A stretch of 64,000 bases of DNA from Pseudomonas putida (GTDB taxonomy: Bacteria > Pseudomonadota > Gammaproteobacteria > Pseudomonadales > Pseudomonadaceae), in contig NZ_CP026115.2 in the NCBI RefSeq assembly GCF_009883635.2, positions 2,418,001 through 2,482,000 on the forward strand, given 5' to 3'. Below, in pieces: positions 37,501-49,189 of the stretch. The notes beneath the pieces were generated by a model. It searched no databases. It was not told the origin of the DNA and was given only the letters and a program-made list of their open reading frames with translations. How positions within the stretch are numbered: position 1 is the stretch's first letter; each line of letters begins with the position of its first letter. A program made the position numbers and the translations under genes.

Positions 37501-40500
37501 GCGGCAAGATTACTTACACCGCCACCCTGACCAACGCCGCTCAGACCGCCGTCACGGTGACGCTGTCGAACGGCAAGACCATCGTGATCGACGCCGGCAA
37601 GACCACCGGCAGCGTCGAGTTCCAGACCGCGGACGATGACGTCTACAACAACGCCCATTCCGTTGAAGTAACCATCGACAAGGCTGAAGGCGGCAACTTC
37701 GAAAACCTGGAGATCAATCCAGAGGCTGCGAAGACCGACATTACCGACTCGTCCGATACCACCATGGTGTCGCTGTCGGCCTCGGAAAGTGTCGTTGAAG
37801 GTGGCAAGATCACCTACACCGCCACCCTGACCAATGCTGCTCAGACCGCAGTCACGGTGACGCTGTCGAACGGCAAGACCATCGTGATCGACGCCGGTAA
37901 AACTACCGGCAGCGTCGAGTTCCAGACCGCTGACGATGATGTTTACAACAACGCGCATTCCGTTGAAGTAACCATCGACAAAGCCGAAGGTGGCAACTTC
38001 GAAAACCTCGAAGTGGACAGCACTGCAGCGAAAACCGAGATCACTGACTCGTCCGACACCACGACCGTATCGCTGTCGGCTTCGGAGAGCGTGGTCGAAG
38101 GCGGCAAGATTACTTACACCGCCACGCTGACCAATGCCGCTCAGACCGCAGTCACCGTGACGCTGTCGAATGGCAAGACCATCGTGATCGACGCCGGCAA
38201 AACTACCGGCAGCGTCGAGTTCCAGACCGCTGACGATGACGTTTACAACAACGCGCATTCCGTTGAAGTAACCATCGACAAAGCCGAAGGTGGCAACTTC
38301 GAAAACCTCGAAGTGGACAGCACTGCAGCGAAAACCGAGATCACTGACTCGTCCGACACCACGACCGTGTCGCTGTCGGCTTCGGAAAGCGTGGTTGAAG
38401 GCGGCAAGATTACTTACACCGCCACCCTGACCAACGCCGCTCAGACCGCCGTCACGGTGACGCTGTCGAACGGCAAGACCATCGTGATCGACGCCGGTAA
38501 AACTACCGGCAGCGTCGAGTTCCAGACCGCGGACGATGACGTCTACAACAACGCCCATTCCGTTGAAGTAACCATCGACAAGGCTGAAGGCGGCAACTTC
38601 GAAAACCTGGAGATCAATCCAGAGGCTGCGAAGACCGAGATCACTGACTCTTCCGACACCACGACCGTGTCGCTGTCGGCCTCGGAAAGCGTGGTTGAAG
38701 GCGGCAAGATCACCTACACCGCGACGCTGACCAATGCGGCTCAGACCGCGGTCACCGTGACGCTGTCGAACGGCAAGACCATCGTCATCGACGCCGGTAA
38801 AACCACCGGCAGCGTGGAATTCCAGACCGCTGACGATGACGTCTACAACAACGCGCATTCCGTTGAAGTAACCATCGATAAAGCCGAAGGTGGCAACTTC
38901 GAAAACCTCGAAGTGGACAGCACTGCAGCGAAAACCGACATCACCGACTCGTCCGATACCACCACGGTGTCGCTGTCGGCCTCGGAGAGCGTGGTTGAAG
39001 GCGGCAAGATTACTTACACCGCCACCCTGACCAACGCCGCTCAGACCGCAGTCACCGTGACCCTGTCGAACGGCAAGACCATCGTCATTGACGCCGGCAA
39101 AACCACCGGCAGCGTCGAGTTCCAGACCGCAGACGATGACGTCTACAACAACGCCCACAGCGTTGAAGTAACTATCGACAAGGCGGTAGGCGGTAACTTC
39201 GAGAACCTGGAGATCAATCCAGAGGCTGCGAAGACCGACATTACCGATTCGTCCGACACCACCACCGTGTCGCTGTCGGCCTCGGAGAGCGTGGTTGAAG
39301 GCGGCAAGATTACTTACACCGCCACGCTGACCAATGCCGCGCAGACCGCAGTCACCGTCACGCTGTCGAACGGCAAGACCATCGTCATCGACGCCGGTAA
39401 AACCACCGGCAGCGTCGAGTTCCAGACCGCAGACGATGATGTTTACAACAACGCACACAGCGTTGAAGTAACCATCGATAAAGCCGAAGGTGGCAACTTC
39501 GAGAACCTGGAGATCAATCCAGAGGCTGCGAAGACCGATATCACTGACTCGTCCGACACCACGACCATTTCGCTGTCAGCCTCGGAAAGTGTCGTTGAAG
39601 GCGGCAAGATCACCTACACCGCGACGCTGACCAACGCCGCGCAGACCGCAGTCACGGTGACCCTGTCGAACGGCAAGACCATCGTCATCGACGCCGGTAA
39701 AACCACCGGTAGCGTCGAGTTCCAGACCGCAGACGATGATGTTTACAACAACGCGCACTCCCTTGAAGTAACCATCGACAAAGCCGAAGGTGGCAACTTT
39801 GAGAATCTGGAGATCAATCCAGAGGCTGCGAAAACCGACATTACCGATTCTTCCGACACTACGACCGTGTCGCTGTCGGCTTCGGAAAGCGTGGTTGAAG
39901 GCGGCAAGATTACTTACACCGCCACCCTGACCAACGCCGCTCAGACCGCAGTCACCGTGACCCTGTCGAACGGCAAGACCATCGTCATCGACGCCGGCAA
40001 AACCACCGGTAGCGTCGAGTTCCAGACCGCGGACAATGACGTCTACAACAACGCACACTCCGTTGAAGTAACCATCGACAAGGCGGTAGGCGGCAACTTC
40101 GAGAACCTGGAGATCAATCCAGAGGCTGCGAAGACCGATATCACTGACTCGATCAATACCTCCACCGTCACGCTCACCGCGACCGGATCGGTAGTCGAGG
40201 GTGGCACGGTGGTCTACACCGCGACCGTTGATGCGCCAGTAACCGAAAAACCGCTGGTCATCAGCTTGGCCAACGGCCAGACCATCACCATCGGCATCAA
40301 CGAAACCAGCGGTTCGGTCAACTACACCGCGCCGAACAACGTTTACACCACCAATCCGCCGCTGACCAACAGCGTCACCGGTATGACCGGGGGTAATTAC
40401 GAGAAGCTGGTGGCCGTTGGCACGCCGACCACCACGGTCAACGATGGCCCGAACACCAAACAGGTCACCGACCTCAAGCTGACCGCGACCCCAACTGTCG

Positions 40501-43500
40501 ACGAAGGCGGGCAGATCACCTACAAGGTCACGCTGAGCAATCCGGCCGGCACCGACATGAAGGTCTTCCTGACCAATGGTGAAGTCATCACCATCGCCAA
40601 AGGCTTGAGCGAAGGCAGCGTGACGATCAAGGCGCCTGCCGATGACCCATACATCGATCACACCACACTGCAGGTCAAGGTCGATGGCACCACCGGTGGC
40701 GACTTCGAGCTGCTGTTCATCGATGGTTCCTACGCCGAAACCAAGGTCACCGACACCATCGACAACACCGGCCTGAGCCTGAGCGCCACCCAGACCGTTG
40801 CCGAAGGTGGCCAGATCACCTACACCGCTACCTTGACCAACAAGGCCGACACCGCGATGACGGTGACCTTGAGTAACGGTGCGGTGATCCAGATCGACGC
40901 TGGCAAGAGCTCCGGCACCGTCACTGTCGCCGCCCCGGCCAATGACGTGTACATCAGTGCGGGCAACGTCTCGGCGACCATCACCGGTACCACCGGTGGC
41001 AACTTCGAGCAGCTGACCGTCAGCGACCAGGCTGCGGTCACCGCCGTGACCGACACCATCCAGACCACCACCCTGAGCATCAACGGCACCGCTGCGGTGG
41101 CCGAAGGCGGCACGGCCAGCTACACCCTGACGCTGAGCAACCCGGCGCAGACCGACGTCACCGTCAAGCTGAGCTACACCGGCACCGCCACCAACGGTGT
41201 CGACTACACCGGCGTGGTCAACGTGGTGATCAAGGCCAACAGCTCGACGGCCACCTTCACCATCCCGACCTTCAAGGACAACGTCACCGAAGGCAGCGAG
41301 CAGTTCACCGTCAAGATCGACTCGGCCACCGGCGGCAACTTCGAGAACCTGGCCGTCAGCGGTACAGCCGGCAGCGCCACCACGGTGATCTACGAACCGG
41401 CCCCGGTGCTGGACCTGGACGCCAACAACTCCAGCGGCAAGACCGGCGCCGACTACCAGACCACCTTCACCGAAGGCCAGCCTGGCAGTGGCGTGTCGAT
41501 CGGCGATGTCGACGTGAGCATCACCGACTACGACAGCTCGATGCTGACCGGCGCCACCGTGACCCTGACCAACCGTCAGCCGGGCGATGCGCTGAACCTG
41601 GGCAACAGCATCAACGGCATCACCATCAACGCCAACAGCACCGACGGCAAGGTGGTGCTGACCCTGAGTGGTACCGCGTCGCTGGCTGATTACATCCAGG
41701 CGATCAAGAACATCACTTTCATCAACACCAGTGAAGACCCGAGCACCACGCCGCGGATCATCACGGTGACGGTGACCGATGGCGTCAACACCTCGAACAC
41801 CGCGACCACCACGGTCAACGTGATTGCCGTGAACGACGCGCCGACCACCACCGGCGGCGCGGTCACCGGCAACGAAGACACCGACCTGGTACTGGCCTGG
41901 AGCGACTTCAACGTCAGCGACGTCGATTCGCCGCTGAGCAGCCTGGGCGTGACCATCAACACCCTGCCGGGCGCCGGCAAACTGCAGCTGTTGGTTGGCT
42001 CGACCTGGACCGACGTCAAGGCCGGCCAGACCGTCAGCCAGGCCGACATCGCCGCCGGCAAGCTCAAGTTCGTACCGGCCGCCAACGAGTCGGGCGTCGA
42101 CGGCTACGGCGGCACCGGCGTGGGCAACAAGCAGGCCGACTACGCGCAGATCAAGTACACGCCTACCGACGGCAAGGATGCGGGCAACCAGGCCACGCTG
42201 AAGGTCGACATCAAACCGGTCGCCGACGCCCCGTCGCTGAGCATCGGCAACAACAGCGTCAACTCGCTGGGCCTGACCAAGGAAACCTGGACCAGCCTCA
42301 CCGGCCTGGGCACCAACGGCAATGGCATTAACGGTGACGCGCTGAAGAACGTGTTCGCCAACTCTGGCAAAGCGGGCAAGAGCGAAACCGTGACCACCGT
42401 CGATACCACGGCCAGCATCACTGCGGGCTCGGGTTCGAAGACTTCCGGCCTGATCTACCTGGAAGCCGGCAAGACCTACACCTTCAGCGGCACCGCCGAC
42501 GACAGCCTGCAGATCGTCATCGGCGGCAAGAACGTCGCCGGCGCTACCTGGGCCAACGCCAGCGGCAGCATCTCGGGCAGCTTCACCCCGACCACCAGCG
42601 GCTACTACACCCTGGAGATCTACAGCGCCAACCAGGCCGGCCCGGGCAGCCTGGACGTCAACATCCAGGTGGGCAGCGGTGCGGTCACCGACCTCAGCAG
42701 CGCCAACATCCCGATGTACCCGAACGTCAGTGCGCTGGCGAATGCCGGTGTAACCGTGTCTGACCTGCATGGCAGCAACGGAACGGGCTACTACGACGGC
42801 TACAAGCTCAACGAAGGCGGCGAGAACGGTGCCCCGATCAAGCTGGTGAGCATCAGCACCGCGCTGAACGACACCGACGGTTCGGAAAAACTCAGCGTCA
42901 AGCTCTCGGGCATTCCGGCAGGCTCGGTACTGGCTGACAGCGCGGGTCACACCATTACCGTTGGCAGCGGCGCGGTCGAAGTCACTGGCTGGAACCTGAG
43001 CAGTCTGACCATCAAGCCACCGGCCTACTACCAGGGCCAGTTCGACGTGAAGGTCAGCTCGACCTCAAGCGAAAGCGTCGGCGGCAGCACCGCCACCACC
43101 GAAGGCACCATCAAGGTCACGGTCTACCCGCAGACCTACACCACCAGTAACCTGTCGTCCGACAGCGACACCACCACCGGTACCGACGGCAACGACATCA
43201 TCGTCTCGGACGTCAATGGTCTGCACGTGGTGCCGGGGCAGAACTACAACATCGCCTTCATCGTCGATACCTCGGGCTCGATGGGCTCGTCGGGCGTGAG
43301 CGCGGCCAAGTCTTCGCTGGAGTCGGTGTTCAAGACACTGGCGGCCAGCGTCAAGGGCTCCCAGTCCGGCGTGGTCAACATCCTGCTGGTGGACTTCGCC
43401 ACGCAGGTCAAGAGCACTGTCTCGGTGACCCTCAACGACGCTGGCCTAAAAACCCTGCTCGCGGCGTTGAACAACCTGTCGTCCGGCGGCGGCACCAACT

Positions 43501-44765
43501 ACGAAGATGCCTTCAAGACCACCGCCAACTGGTTCGAGGCGCTCAAGGCAGCGGGTAGCACCGGCAGCAACCAGACGTTCTTCATTACCGACGGGCAGCC
43601 GACTTACTACCAGACTGACGAAGATACAAACCCGAACCTGACCAGCAGCGGCATCACCCTGGACAGCTACCTCTCGTCGATCAAGTACACGCTGGGCGAC
43701 TACGTCTACCGTGGCAGCGTGGACAGCAATACCCGCGTGACCATCGGTACCGACGGCAGCCTCACCATCCAGTACAAGAACAGCAATGGCAGATGGGGCA
43801 GCTCCTATGACCTGGGCACCCTGCACGCTCAGGGTGATGGCACTTACGAGCTCTCCTCGCGAGCAGGTAGCGGTAGCAGCACCAGCAACGCCACCTGGAA
43901 CAACTCGCTGGACAGCTTCAAGATCCTCGCGGGCCTGTCAGAGGTCGAGGCCATCGGCCTGAACAACGGCGTCAACACTAACGACCTGAAGCCGTTCGAC
44001 ACCGATGGCAAGCCGCAGACCAACATCGACCCGAGCAAGCTCGCCGATGCCATTCTCGGCCACACCGAAGCCACCCTGCCGGGTAACGACACAGTCAACG
44101 GTGGCGACGGCAACGACATCATCTTCGGCGACCTGGTGACCTTCCCGTCCATCGCCGGTACCGGTGTCGAGGCCATCCAGGCCTATGTGGCCGGCAAGAC
44201 CGGTGTCGATGTCGGTGACGTGGACGCGCGGGCGATGCACCAGTACGTCAGCGAGCACTACACAGAGTTCGATATCTCGGGGGCCAACGACGGGGCCGAC
44301 ACCCTGCTGGGCGGCGCAGGCAATGACATCATCTTCGGCCAGGGTGGCAACGACTACCTCGATGGCGGCAAGGGCAATGACATCCTGCTTGGCGGCAGCG
44401 GCAACGACACCCTGATCGGCGGCCAGGGTAATGACATCCTGATCGGCGGCAGCGGTGCCGACCTGTTCGTGTGGAAGGCCGGTGACGTCGGCAACGACGT
44501 GATAAAGGACTTCAAGGCCAGCGAGGGTGACCGCCTCGACCTGCACGACCTGCTGCAGGGCGAGACCGCCAGCACCATCGACAACTACCTGAAGATCACC
44601 ACCGCCGCAGATGGCACCTCGACCTTGCAGGTCAGCTCCGACGGCAAGCTCAACGCCGGCGGCAGCGCCGACGTGACCATCAAGCTCGAAGGCGTGAACT
44701 GGTCGAACACCACGGTCAACTCGTTGATCAGCGGTGCCGACCCGACCATCAAGGTCGATCACTGA
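25536..44765 (+). CDS. Giant LapA/LapF-type RTX adhesin (adhesin 1), 6,409 residues
   Basis: This is a complete frame. Residues 1-130 form the periplasmic retention module, with a LapG-type TAAG cleavage motif at 107-110, then a glycine linker. One divergent Ig-like unit follows (about 168-268), then 4 VTEGG-type and 42 VVEGG-type repeats of exactly 100 residues (268-4868), three variants, a Calx-beta-like unit (about 5169-5290), cadherin-like domains (to about 5590), a PA14-like region (about 5610-5720), a VWA domain with the MIDAS motif DTSGS (5911-5915), RTX nonapeptides (GGXGXDXX; about 6183-6195 and 6250-6310) and a C-terminal secretion signal. It should be exported by the divergent secretion genes and anchored by its N-terminus. 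It could be the lapF orthologue or a lapA paralogue; the sequence does not decide. Confidence 0.95.
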   Translation: MSSVVAIVKSIVGQVIAVSPEGIRRVLIEGDRLFAGEQVLTGAGGAVTLELADGRLLDLGRDSQWSADAPDSSTDLGQAAAQAAPSVEELQQAIAAGVDPTTQLEATAAGPSAAGGGGAVGGGHSFVMLDATAGSVDPTIGFPTAPIGFATAATTEETGGVDTTSSTAVTMIATDLTLSATPSITEAGGVIVYTATVGQAPATNLTVTLSNGAVIVIPAGQTTGTVNVPVAGNDTPYIDGGQISTTVTGTTGGGNVIVTLPQTPAVTEITDTIDTTTATLTASPSVTEGGVITYTVTLSNPAQTPVTVTLSNGQTITVEAGKSIGSVDFQTPANDVYNNGSTVSTTITGATGGNFEQLTPNPAPAETVVSDSVDTTTATLTASPSVTEGGVITYTVTLSNPAQTPVTVTLSNGQTITVEAGKSTGSVDFQTPANDVYSNGSIVSTTITGATGGNFEQLTPNPAPAETVVSDSVDTTTATLSATPGVTEGGVITYTVTLSNPAQTPVTVTLSNGQTITVEAGKSTGSVDFQTPANDVYNNGSTVSTTITGATGGNFEQLTPNPAPAETVVSDSVDTTTATLTASPSVTEGGVITYTVTLSNPAQSAVTVTLSNGQTITVEAGKSVGSVDVPTAANDVYNNGSNVSVSIEKAEGGNFEALDADKTPVETVISDSIDTTIISLSASESVVEGGKITYTATLTNAAQTAVTVTLSNGKTIVIDAGKTTGSVEFQTADDDVYNNAHSVEVTIDKAEGGNFENLEINTEAAKTDITDSSDTTTVSLSASESVVEGGKITYTATLTNAAQTAVTVTLSNGKTIVIDAGKTTGSVEFQTADDDVYNNAHSVEVTIDKAEGGNFENLEINPEAAKTEITDSSDTTTVSLSASESVVEGGKITYTATLTNAAQTAVTVTLSNGKTIVIDAGKTTGSVEFQTADDDVYNNAHSVEVTIDKAEGGNFENLEVDSTAAKTEITDSSDTTTVSLSASESVVEGGKITYTATLTNAAQTAVTVTLSNGKTIVIDAGKTTGSVEFQTADDDVYNNAHSVEVTIDKAEGGNFENLEINPEAAKTEITDSSDTTTVSLSASESVVEGGKITYTATLTNAAQTAVTVTLSNGKTIVIDAGKTTGSVEFQTADDDVYNNAHSVEVTIDKAEGGNFENLEVDSTAAKTDITDSSDTTTVSLSASESVVEGGKITYTATLTNAAQTAVTVTLSNGKTIVIDAGKTTGSVEFQTADDDVYNNAHSVEVTIDKAVGGNFENLEINPEAAKTDITDSSDTTMVSLSASESVVEGGKITYTATLTNAAQTAVTVTLSNGKTIVIDAGKTTGSVEFQTADDDVYNNAHSVEVTIDKAVGGNFENLEINPEAAKTDITDSSDTTTVSLSASESVVEGGKITYTATLTNAAQTAVTVTLSNGKTIVIDAGKTTGSVEFQTADDDVYNNAHSVEVTIDKAVGGNFENLEVDSTAAKTEITDSSDTTTVSLSASESVVEGGKITYTATLTNAAQTAVTVTLSNGKTIVIDAGKTTGSVEFQTADDDVYNNAHSVEVTIDKAEGGNFENLEINPEAAKTDITDSSDTTTVSLSASESVVEGGKITYTATLTNAAQTAVTVTLSNGKTIVIDAGKTTGSVEFQTADDDVYNNAHSIEVTIDKAVGGNFENLEINPAAAKTEITDSSDTTTVSLSASESVVEGGKITYTATLTNAAQTAVTVTLSNGKTIVIDAGKTTGSVEFQTADDDVYNNAHSVEVTIDKAEGGNFENLEINPEAAKTEITDSSDTTTVSLSASESVVEGGKITYTATLTNAAQTAVTVTLSNGKTIVIDVGKTTGSVEFQTADDDVYNNAHSVEVTIDKAEGGNFENLEVDSTAAKTEITDSSDTTTVSLSASESVVEGGKITYTATLTNAAQTAVTVTLSNGKTIVIDAGKTTGSVEFQTADDDVYNNAHSVEVTIDKAEGGNFENLEINPEAAKTEITDSSDTTTVSLSASESVVEGGKITYTATLTNAAQTAVTVTLSNGKTIVIDAGKTTGSVEFQTADDDVYNNAHSVEVTIDKAEGGNFENLEVDSTAAKTDITDSSDTTTVSLSASESVVEGGKITYTATLTNAAQTAVTVTLSNGKTIVIDAGKTAGSVEFQTADDDVYNNAHSVEVTIDKAEGGNFENLEVDSTAAKTEITDSSDTTTVSLSASESVVEGGKITYTATLTNAAQTAVTVTLSNGKTIVIDAGKTTGSVELQTADDDVYNSAHSVEVTIDKAEGGNFENLEVDSTAAKTEITDSSDTTTISLSASESVVEGGKITYTATLTNAAQTAVTVTLSNGKTIVIDAGKTTGSVEFQTADDDVYNNAHSVEVTIDKAVGGNFENLEINPEAAKTDITDSSDTTTVSLSASESVVEGGKITYTATLTNAAQTAVTVTLSNGKTIVIDAGKTTGSVEFQTADDDVYNNAHSVEVTIDKAVGGNFENLEINPEAAKTDITDSSDTTTVSLSASESVVEGGKITYTATLTNAAQTAVTVTLSNGKTIVIDAGKTTGSVEFQTADDDVYNNAHSVEVTIDKAVGGNFENLEVDSTAAKTEITDSSDTTMVSLSASESVVEGGKITYTATLTNAAQTAVTVTLSNGKTIVIDAGKTTGSVEFQTADDDVYNNAHSVEVTIDKAVGGNFENLEVDSTAAKTEITDSSDTTTVSLSASESVVEGGKITYTATLTNTAQTAVTVTLSNGKTIVIDAGKTTGSVEFQTADDDVYNNAHSVEVTIDKAEGGNFENLEINPEAAKTDITDSSDTTTVSLSASESVVEGGKITYTATLTNAAQTAVTVTLSNGKTIVIDAGKTTGSVEFQTADDDVYNNAHSVEVTIDKAEGGNFENLEINPAAAKTDITDSSDTTTVSLSASESVVEGGKITYTATLTNAAQTAVTVTLSNGKTIVIDAGKTTGSVEFQTADDDVYNNAQSVEVTIDKAVGGNFENLEINPEAAKTDITDSSDTTTVSLSASESVVEGGKITYTATLTNAAQTAVTVTLSNGKTIVIDAGKTTGSVEFQTADDDVYNNAHSVEVTIDKAVGGNFENLEINPEAAKTEITDSSDTTTVSLSASESVVEGGKITYTATLTNAAQTAVTVTLSNGKTIVIDVGKTTGSVEFQTADDDVYNNAHSVEVTIDKAEGGNFENLEVDSTAAKTDITDSSDTTTISLSASESVVEGGKITYTATLTNAAQTAVTVTLSNGKTIVIDAGKTTGSVEFQTADDDVYNNAHSVEVTIDKAVGGNFENLEINPEAAKTEITDSSDTTTISLSASESVVEGGKITYTATLTNAAQTAVTVTLSNGKTIVIDAGKTTGSVEFQTADDDVYNNAHSVEVTIDKAEGGNFENLEINPEAAKTDITDSSDTTTVSLSASESVVEGGKITYTATLTNAAQTAVTVTLSNGKTIVIDAGKTTGSVEFQTADDDVYNNAHSVEVTIDKAVGGNFENLEVDSTAAKTEITDSSDTTMVSLSASESVVEGGKITYTATLTNAAQTAVTVTLSNGKTIVIDAGKTTGSVEFQTADDDVYNNAHSVEVTIDKAVGGNFENLEVDSTAAKTEITDSSDTTTVSLSASESVVEGGKITYTATLTNAAQTAVTVTLSNGKTIVIDAGKTTGSVEFQTADDDVYNNAHSVEVTIDKAVGGNFENLEVDSTAAKTEITDSSDTTTVSLSASESVVEGGKITYTATLTNAAQTAVTVTLSNGKTIVIDAGKTTGSVEFQTADDDVYNNAHSVEVTIDKAEGGNFENLEVDSTAAKTDITDSSDTTTISLSASESVVEGGKITYTATLTNAAQTAVTVTLSNGKTIVIDAGKTTGSVEFQTADDDVYNNAHSVEVTIDKAIGGNFENLEINPEAAKTEITDSSDTTTVSLSASESVVEGGKITYTATLTNAAQTAVTVTLSNGKTIVIDAGKTTGSVEFQTADDDVYNNAHSVEVTIDKAEGGNFENLEVDSTAAKTEITDSSDTTTVSLSASESVVEGGKITYTATLTNAAQTAVTVTLSNGKTIVIDAGKTTGSVEFQTADDDVYNNAHSVEVTIDKAEGGNFENLEINPEAAKTDITDSSDTTMVSLSASESVVEGGKITYTATLTNAAQTAVTVTLSNGKTIVIDAGKTTGSVEFQTADDDVYNNAHSVEVTIDKAEGGNFENLEVDSTAAKTEITDSSDTTTVSLSASESVVEGGKITYTATLTNAAQTAVTVTLSNGKTIVIDAGKTTGSVEFQTADDDVYNNAHSVEVTIDKAEGGNFENLEVDSTAAKTEITDSSDTTTVSLSASESVVEGGKITYTATLTNAAQTAVTVTLSNGKTIVIDAGKTTGSVEFQTADDDVYNNAHSVEVTIDKAEGGNFENLEINPEAAKTEITDSSDTTTVSLSASESVVEGGKITYTATLTNAAQTAVTVTLSNGKTIVIDAGKTTGSVEFQTADDDVYNNAHSVEVTIDKAEGGNFENLEVDSTAAKTDITDSSDTTTVSLSASESVVEGGKITYTATLTNAAQTAVTVTLSNGKTIVIDAGKTTGSVEFQTADDDVYNNAHSVEVTIDKAVGGNFENLEINPEAAKTDITDSSDTTTVSLSASESVVEGGKITYTATLTNAAQTAVTVTLSNGKTIVIDAGKTTGSVEFQTADDDVYNNAHSVEVTIDKAEGGNFENLEINPEAAKTDITDSSDTTTISLSASESVVEGGKITYTATLTNAAQTAVTVTLSNGKTIVIDAGKTTGSVEFQTADDDVYNNAHSLEVTIDKAEGGNFENLEINPEAAKTDITDSSDTTTVSLSASESVVEGGKITYTATLTNAAQTAVTVTLSNGKTIVIDAGKTTGSVEFQTADNDVYNNAHSVEVTIDKAVGGNFENLEINPEAAKTDITDSINTSTVTLTATGSVVEGGTVVYTATVDAPVTEKPLVISLANGQTITIGINETSGSVNYTAPNNVYTTNPPLTNSVTGMTGGNYEKLVAVGTPTTTVNDGPNTKQVTDLKLTATPTVDEGGQITYKVTLSNPAGTDMKVFLTNGEVITIAKGLSEGSVTIKAPADDPYIDHTTLQVKVDGTTGGDFELLFIDGSYAETKVTDTIDNTGLSLSATQTVAEGGQITYTATLTNKADTAMTVTLSNGAVIQIDAGKSSGTVTVAAPANDVYISAGNVSATITGTTGGNFEQLTVSDQAAVTAVTDTIQTTTLSINGTAAVAEGGTASYTLTLSNPAQTDVTVKLSYTGTATNGVDYTGVVNVVIKANSSTATFTIPTFKDNVTEGSEQFTVKIDSATGGNFENLAVSGTAGSATTVIYEPAPVLDLDANNSSGKTGADYQTTFTEGQPGSGVSIGDVDVSITDYDSSMLTGATVTLTNRQPGDALNLGNSINGITINANSTDGKVVLTLSGTASLADYIQAIKNITFINTSEDPSTTPRIITVTVTDGVNTSNTATTTVNVIAVNDAPTTTGGAVTGNEDTDLVLAWSDFNVSDVDSPLSSLGVTINTLPGAGKLQLLVGSTWTDVKAGQTVSQADIAAGKLKFVPAANESGVDGYGGTGVGNKQADYAQIKYTPTDGKDAGNQATLKVDIKPVADAPSLSIGNNSVNSLGLTKETWTSLTGLGTNGNGINGDALKNVFANSGKAGKSETVTTVDTTASITAGSGSKTSGLIYLEAGKTYTFSGTADDSLQIVIGGKNVAGATWANASGSISGSFTPTTSGYYTLEIYSANQAGPGSLDVNIQVGSGAVTDLSSANIPMYPNVSALANAGVTVSDLHGSNGTGYYDGYKLNEGGENGAPIKLVSISTALNDTDGSEKLSVKLSGIPAGSVLADSAGHTITVGSGAVEVTGWNLSSLTIKPPAYYQGQFDVKVSSTSSESVGGSTATTEGTIKVTVYPQTYTTSNLSSDSDTTTGTDGNDIIVSDVNGLHVVPGQNYNIAFIVDTSGSMGSSGVSAAKSSLESVFKTLAASVKGSQSGVVNILLVDFATQVKSTVSVTLNDAGLKTLLAALNNLSSGGGTNYEDAFKTTANWFEALKAAGSTGSNQTFFITDGQPTYYQTDEDTNPNLTSSGITLDSYLSSIKYTLGDYVYRGSVDSNTRVTIGTDGSLTIQYKNSNGRWGSSYDLGTLHAQGDGTYELSSRAGSGSSTSNATWNNSLDSFKILAGLSEVEAIGLNNGVNTNDLKPFDTDGKPQTNIDPSKLADAILGHTEATLPGNDTVNGGDGNDIIFGDLVTFPSIAGTGVEAIQAYVAGKTGVDVGDVDARAMHQYVSEHYTEFDISGANDGADTLLGGAGNDIIFGQGGNDYLDGGKGNDILLGGSGNDTLIGGQGNDILIGGSGADLFVWKAGDVGNDVIKDFKASEGDRLDLHDLLQGETASTIDNYLKITTAADGTSTLQVSSDGKLNAGGSADVTIKLEGVNWSNTTVNSLISGADPTIKVDH
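26341..27540 (+). repeat. Four 300-bp VTEGG-type repeats in adhesin 1
   Basis: Four in-frame units of 300 bp read like [20 protein letters not shown] at their start. They are highly similar in DNA and form a transition between the N-terminal region and the main array. Confidence 0.9.
27541..40140 (+). repeat. 42 tandem 300-bp VVEGG-type repeats in adhesin 1
   Basis: The array is exactly 12,600 bp in constant register. Each unit encodes 100 residues containing [20 protein letters not shown] and a variable end ([10 protein letters not shown] or [16 protein letters not shown] or KAVGGN). Several multi-unit blocks are identical: 28295-29134 with 30995-31834 (840 bp), and about 32994-33622 with 35694-36322. 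They show recent duplication or conversion inside the array. Confidence 0.95.
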
Positions 44766-44773
44766 TCCCCGTC

Positions 44774-44801
44774 CCGCGGTGGCCAGCGTTGGCCACCGCG
44801 G
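44774..44801 (+). terminator. Strong hairpin after adhesin 1
   Basis: A perfect 12-bp stem (CCGCGGTGGCCA / TGGCCACCGCGG) with loop GCGT begins 8 bases after the stop codon of adhesin 1. No T-run follows, so Rho-independent termination is possible but not certain. Confidence 0.6.
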
Positions 44802-44920
44802 AGGCGGCCTTCCCTGCCACCCTCGCACAGCGCATACTCACGCGCCGGGCTCACCTGCCCGGTGAACTTTGCCTATGCTGCGGATTCAACTAAGGAACCA
44901 TCGTGACGAGGGACGACGCC

Positions 44921-45262
44921 ATGTTCTACGTGCAACGCAACGCCAATGGCCAGTTGCTGCGGGTAGAAGCTGCCCCCTATGCCGAATTCACGGAAATGCT
45001 CCCGGCCGACCATACCGACATCCTCGAATGGTTTGCCGACGACGTGGTCGAAAACAGCCTGCGCCAGCTCAAGCAGAGCGACCTGGACATGATCCGCGTG
45101 CTGGAGGACCTGATCGACGTGCTGACCACCAAGGGCGTGATCAGCATCACCGACTTGCCGGCCGGCGCCCAGGCCAAGTTGCTCAACCGCTCCAACGCGC
45201 GCCAGGCACTGGGCAGCCTGAACAACCTGATTGAGGAAGATGAAAACACTGGTTTGATCTGA
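44921..45262 (+). CDS. Conserved hypothetical protein next to the adhesin gene
   Basis: The protein has 113 residues and is soluble and acidic. The core LKQSDLDMIRVLEDLIDVLT, then ISITDLPAGAQAKLLNRSNA and LGSLNNLIEED, belongs to a small Pseudomonas family that I recall being labelled tryptophan synthase subunit beta. There is no sign of the PLP-binding Lys or the fold of TrpB at this length, so that label should not be transferred. ATG 44921 has GAGGGA 7 nt upstream; GTG 44903 with AAGGAA is an alternative adding six residues. It lies between adhesin 1 and the convergent second LapC gene. Function unknown. Confidence 0.75.
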   Translation: MFYVQRNANGQLLRVEAAPYAEFTEMLPADHTDILEWFADDVVENSLRQLKQSDLDMIRVLEDLIDVLTTKGVISITDLPAGAQAKLLNRSNARQALGSLNNLIEEDENTGLI

Positions 45263-45313
45263 GCGGCATTGAGCAACCCGACGCGGTCCCACAGGACAGG
45301 GTCGTAAACCTCA

Positions 45314-46690
45314 TCAGCGCTCGCGCAGGGCCTCGGTGCGGGCCTTGATGATTGGCTTGAGCAGGTAGCTCATGATGGTCTTCTTGCCGGTCTTGATGTC
45401 CACCGTGGCGACCATGCCGGGGATGATCTGCAGCGGCTTGGCGTCGCTACCCAGGTGGCTCTTGTCGGTACGCAGGCGGATCGGGTAGTAGGTGGTCTTC
45501 TTGTCTTCATCGGTGATGGTGTCGGCGCCGATCTGCTCGAGTTTGGCCTCCAAGCCGCCGTAGATGGTGTAGTCATAGGCAGTGAACTTGACCATGGCCT
45601 CCTGCCCCGGGTGCAGGAAGGCGATGTCCTTGGGCAGGATCTTCGCCTCGATCACCAGCGTATCGTCCAGCGGCACTATCTCGATGATGTCGCTGCCCGG
45701 CTGGATCACCCCGCCGATGGTATTGACCAGCAGCTGCTTGACGATGCCGCGCACCGGCGAGGTGACCAGGGTGCGGTTGACCCGGTCGTCCAGCGCCTTG
45801 GTAGTGGCGGTGGCCTTGTTCAGGTCGGTGCGGGCCTCGTTGAGCTGGGTCAGGGCGTCGCTGCGGAACTTGCCACGGGTTTCCTCGATCTTGCTCTGCA
45901 CTTCCTTCACCGCCGCTTCGGCGCGCGGGATGGCCAGTTCGGTGGCGTCCAGCTCGCCTCGGGTTTCCACCTCGGAGCGGCGCAGGCGCAGGATCTCGAC
46001 CTGGGAAACCGCCCCCTTGGCCACCAGCGGTTCGGACATGCCGATCTCTTGGCGCAGCAACTGCAAACTGTTGGCGTACTGGGCGCGCTTGGAGTTGAAC
46101 TCGCGCAACTCCTGCTGCTTCTGCACCAGTTGCTGCTGCTGGCCATTGATTTCGTCATTCAATTGCTGACGCCGGCTGGCAAACAGTGACTCTTCGCTGG
46201 CCGCCTGGCTCGGCGCGGCCTTGCGCAGCTCTTCGTCGATCTTCAGCGGCGTGTCCTCGACTTCGGCACTGAGCCGCTCGACGCGCAGGGCCATGGCCAC
46301 GCGTTCGGCCTCGGTTTCGCCCTTGTTCGAGATGAAGCGGGTTTCGTCCAGGCGCAGCAGCGGCTGGCCAACTTCGACGATTTCCCCTTCCTTGGCGAAG
46401 ATCTCGGCGACGATGCCGCCTTCGAGGTTCTGCACCTTCTGCACCTTGGATGACGGAATGGCCTTGCCCTCGCCACGGGTGACTTCGTCGATGGGCGCAA
46501 AGCTGGCCCAGACGATGAGGAACAGGAAGAACGCGATCACGCCCCAGATGGTCAGGCGCACGACGCGCGGGGCGTCTTCGATGAGCGCTTTGTTGACCTC
46601 GGGCAGCGGCTGCCCGTGCAGCGAGTCGGAGCCTTTGAAATAGCGGCGCAGGCTGTCCTTGAACTGACCGACATCGAGCTTATGCAACAC
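45314..46690 (-). CDS. lapC: HlyD-family type I secretion adaptor, LapC (copy 2)
   Basis: The protein has 458 residues, the same length and layout as copy 1: membrane helix near 45-66, two lipoyl halves around a long coiled coil, and a beta-barrel. Differences cluster in the coiled coil (for example LNDEINGQQQQLVQKQQELR against LQDELGGLQQQLVQKQQELR). A 117-bp stretch in the 5' part is identical to copy 1 (21466-21582). The start is GTG 46690, overlapping the end of lapB by 11 bp. The gene order, lapB-lapC divergent from a lapA-like adhesin, is that described for P. putida lapABC. The lapD and lapG genes, which I would expect beyond lapC, are not here. Confidence 0.92.
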   Translation of the reverse strand: MLHKLDVGQFKDSLRRYFKGSDSLHGQPLPEVNKALIEDAPRVVRLTIWGVIAFFLFLIVWASFAPIDEVTRGEGKAIPSSKVQKVQNLEGGIVAEIFAKEGEIVEVGQPLLRLDETRFISNKGETEAERVAMALRVERLSAEVEDTPLKIDEELRKAAPSQAASEESLFASRRQQLNDEINGQQQQLVQKQQELREFNSKRAQYANSLQLLRQEIGMSEPLVAKGAVSQVEILRLRRSEVETRGELDATELAIPRAEAAVKEVQSKIEETRGKFRSDALTQLNEARTDLNKATATTKALDDRVNRTLVTSPVRGIVKQLLVNTIGGVIQPGSDIIEIVPLDDTLVIEAKILPKDIAFLHPGQEAMVKFTAYDYTIYGGLEAKLEQIGADTITDEDKKTTYYPIRLRTDKSHLGSDAKPLQIIPGMVATVDIKTGKKTIMSYLLKPIIKARTEALRER

Positions 46691-48836
46691 TGATCTGCCC
46701 CTTCTTCAGTGCATCCATAACGGAAGCTTTCGGGCCATCGGCAACCACCTGGCCACGGTCGATGACGATCAGCCGGTCGACCAGCGACAGCAGCGAGGCG
46801 CGGTGGGTCACCAGCAGCACGGTCTTGTTCTCGATCACCGCCTGCAGGCGCTGCTTGAGGCGCTCTTCGCCGGTATTGTCCATGGCCGCCGTGGGCTCGT
46901 CGAGCAGCAGGATCTGCGGGTTGAGCAGCAGCGCACGGCCCAGGGCGACGTTCTGCCGCTGGCCGCCGGAGAGGTTCTGCCCACGCTCTCCGACCTGCAG
47001 CTCATAGCCATCGGGGTGCAGCCGGGCGAACTCGTGCACACCGGCCAGTTCGGCGGCCTGCAGGATCAGCTCGTCCTCGATGTAGCGCGCCCCGCTGACC
47101 AGGTTGTCGCGCAGCGTACCGGCCAGCAGCTGGATGTCCTGGGGCACGTAGCCGACGTTGTGGCGCAATTCGCTGACGTCGATCTGGCGGATGTCCACGC
47201 CGTCCACCAGCAGCGAGCCGTTGTCTGCCTCGTACAGCCCGACGATCAGCTTGGCCAACGAACTCTTGCCCGAACCACTGCGGCCGATGATGCCGACCTT
47301 CTCGCCCGGGCGGATGTTCAGGCTGATGTTCTTCAGGGCCATGTTCTGCTGGTTCGGGTAGGTGAAATCGACCCCGCGGAACTCGATTGCACCCTGCAGC
47401 ACCTGGCGGCTCAGCGGGCGCTCCTCGAAGTTGCGCTCTTGCGGCAGCTCCATCATCTGGTTGGTCGAGACCATGGTCACCTTGGCCTGCTGGTAACGCG
47501 CGAGCAACCCGTTCAACTGCCCGAGCGGACCGAGTGCACGACCACTGAGCATGTAGCAGGCCACCAGGCCGCCCATGCTGAGGTTGCCGTCGATGATCTG
47601 ATACACGCCGACGCAGATCATCGCCACGCCGGCCAGCTGCTGGATCATCAAGGTGATGTTCATGGCCAGGCCCGACAACACCTTGACCCGCAGTTCCAGG
47701 CGGCTGAGGGTCCCAAGGGTCTGCTCCCAGCGGTACTGGCGCTCGCTCTCGGCGTTGTTGACCTTGACCGCATCCAGCCCGGCCAGAGTTTCGATCAGGC
47801 TCGACTGGCGTTCGGAGGCCAGCGCCATGGTCCGCTCCATGGTCGCCATCAAAGGTTTTTGCAGGGCATAGCCGATGCCCAGCGCCAACGGGAAGGCGAG
47901 GACCGGGATCCACACCAGATGGCCGCCGACGATGGCGATGACCATGAGAATGATCAGGGTGAATGGCAGGTCGATCAGGCTGGTCAGGGTCAGCGAGGCG
48001 AGAAAGTCGCGCAGGCCCTGGAACTCGTGGATGTTCTGGGCAAAGCTGCCCACCCGCGCCGGTCGGTATTTCATCGACATGCCGACGATGCGCTCGAACA
48101 GCGTGGCCGAGATGATCAGGTCGGTCTTCTTGCCGGCCAGGTCCAGGCACAGGCTGCGCAGGCCCTTGAGGATCAGGTCGAACAGGTAGGCACCGGTAAT
48201 GCCCACAGCCAGCACCCACAGTGTCGAGGTGGCCTGGTTGGGCACCACACGGTCGTAGACGTTCATCACGAACAGCGGCGCGGCCAAGGCGATCAGGTTG
48301 ATCACCAGGCTGGCGGCGATGGCATCCATGTACAGCCACTTGCTGCGCAGCAGGGTGTCGCGGAACCAGGATTGGGCCCGCGGGATCAGGTTGCCGTGGT
48401 TGACGTCGTACTTGTGCTGCGGCTGGGCGAAGAACACCTTGCCGCTGTAGTCCTCGACCAGCGCCTCGCGACTGACCAGCACCTCACCGCCGTCGCTCTC
48501 GCTGAGCAGCAAGCGTGCGGTGTCGGCGTTTTCCCACCCCAGCAGCACTGCGGCGCGGCCTTCCTTGAGCAGCAGCATGGCCGGCATGGCGATGCTCGGT
48601 ATCTGCTCCAGCTTGCGCTGCAACAGGCGCCCCTGCAGGCCGGCACGGGCGGCGGCACGGGGCAGCAGCTCGGCGTTCAGACGCTGGGCCGGCAAGGGTA
48701 AGCCGGTGGTCAGCATCACCCGGCTGGCGGGTTTCTGATGCAGCACACAGAGGGTCAGCAGGCAATCCAGCAATGGATCGTCGTGCTGACTACGCGGGTC
48801 GTGACTGAGCTGGGCTCGACGGACTTCGGATTCCAC
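46680..48836 (-). CDS. lapB: Type I secretion ABC exporter, LapB (copy 2)
   Basis: The protein has 718 residues and is nearly the same as copy 1 throughout, with a degenerate C39-like domain, six helices and an ATPase domain (GRSGSGKSS, LSGGQ, ILLLDEPTAAMD). I chose GTG 48836, the exact counterpart of the copy 1 start and preceded by AAGGAAGAG; a longer frame to 48932 exists but its extra residues have no match in copy 1. It is divergent from adhesin 2 with a 508-bp gap and presumably exports it. No TolC-like gene accompanies this copy. Confidence 0.93.
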   Translation of the reverse strand: MESEVRRAQLSHDPRSQHDDPLLDCLLTLCVLHQKPASRVMLTTGLPLPAQRLNAELLPRAAARAGLQGRLLQRKLEQIPSIAMPAMLLLKEGRAAVLLGWENADTARLLLSESDGGEVLVSREALVEDYSGKVFFAQPQHKYDVNHGNLIPRAQSWFRDTLLRSKWLYMDAIAASLVINLIALAAPLFVMNVYDRVVPNQATSTLWVLAVGITGAYLFDLILKGLRSLCLDLAGKKTDLIISATLFERIVGMSMKYRPARVGSFAQNIHEFQGLRDFLASLTLTSLIDLPFTLIILMVIAIVGGHLVWIPVLAFPLALGIGYALQKPLMATMERTMALASERQSSLIETLAGLDAVKVNNAESERQYRWEQTLGTLSRLELRVKVLSGLAMNITLMIQQLAGVAMICVGVYQIIDGNLSMGGLVACYMLSGRALGPLGQLNGLLARYQQAKVTMVSTNQMMELPQERNFEERPLSRQVLQGAIEFRGVDFTYPNQQNMALKNISLNIRPGEKVGIIGRSGSGKSSLAKLIVGLYEADNGSLLVDGVDIRQIDVSELRHNVGYVPQDIQLLAGTLRDNLVSGARYIEDELILQAAELAGVHEFARLHPDGYELQVGERGQNLSGGQRQNVALGRALLLNPQILLLDEPTAAMDNTGEERLKQRLQAVIENKTVLLVTHRASLLSLVDRLIVIDRGQVVADGPKASVMDALKKGQISVA

Positions 48837-49189
48837 GTGGCGCTCTCTTCCTTGCGGTAGTTGGGGCAGGCACCCATCAACAATGGCCCGGCATTCTTTA
48901 AAGCAGACGACATCACTGTTCGAAGGTTTCAAATCGCCAAGACTTTCTGCACATAGCCAACATCGCGCAGCGATAGGGAAAGACTAACGCGAGATACGCG
49001 CGGCGCAAGCCAGAAGTTATGCAACGCCTTCTCCACTCTTGCGAAAGCCAGATATGACAAGGCCTCCATGCCATCCTGCCTGCCAAAGACCGACAACATC
49101 TATGCAACTAATACGAAAGTGAGAATTGGCAATCAGCTATTTCACGATATGACTTTAGATTGGCCTTCGCTCGCAAAACAGCGAACCAA

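Noticed and set aside
27541..40140. Regular direct repeats that might suggest a CRISPR or satellite array
   Set aside because: The period is exactly 300 bp, in frame, with no short conserved repeat and unique spacers. They are protein-domain repeats.
25512..42950. Very long open frames on the minus strand opposite the adhesin 1 repeats (up to 2,148 codons)
   Set aside because: They simply mirror the repeats: the codons used in the 300-bp units give no stops in that antisense frame. They have no ribosome sites and low-complexity Gly/Val/Asp/Arg composition.
44903..45262. Naming the 113-residue protein as tryptophan synthase subunit beta
   Set aside because: Too short, and no PLP-binding motif is visible. 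The label seems to be an inherited annotation error.
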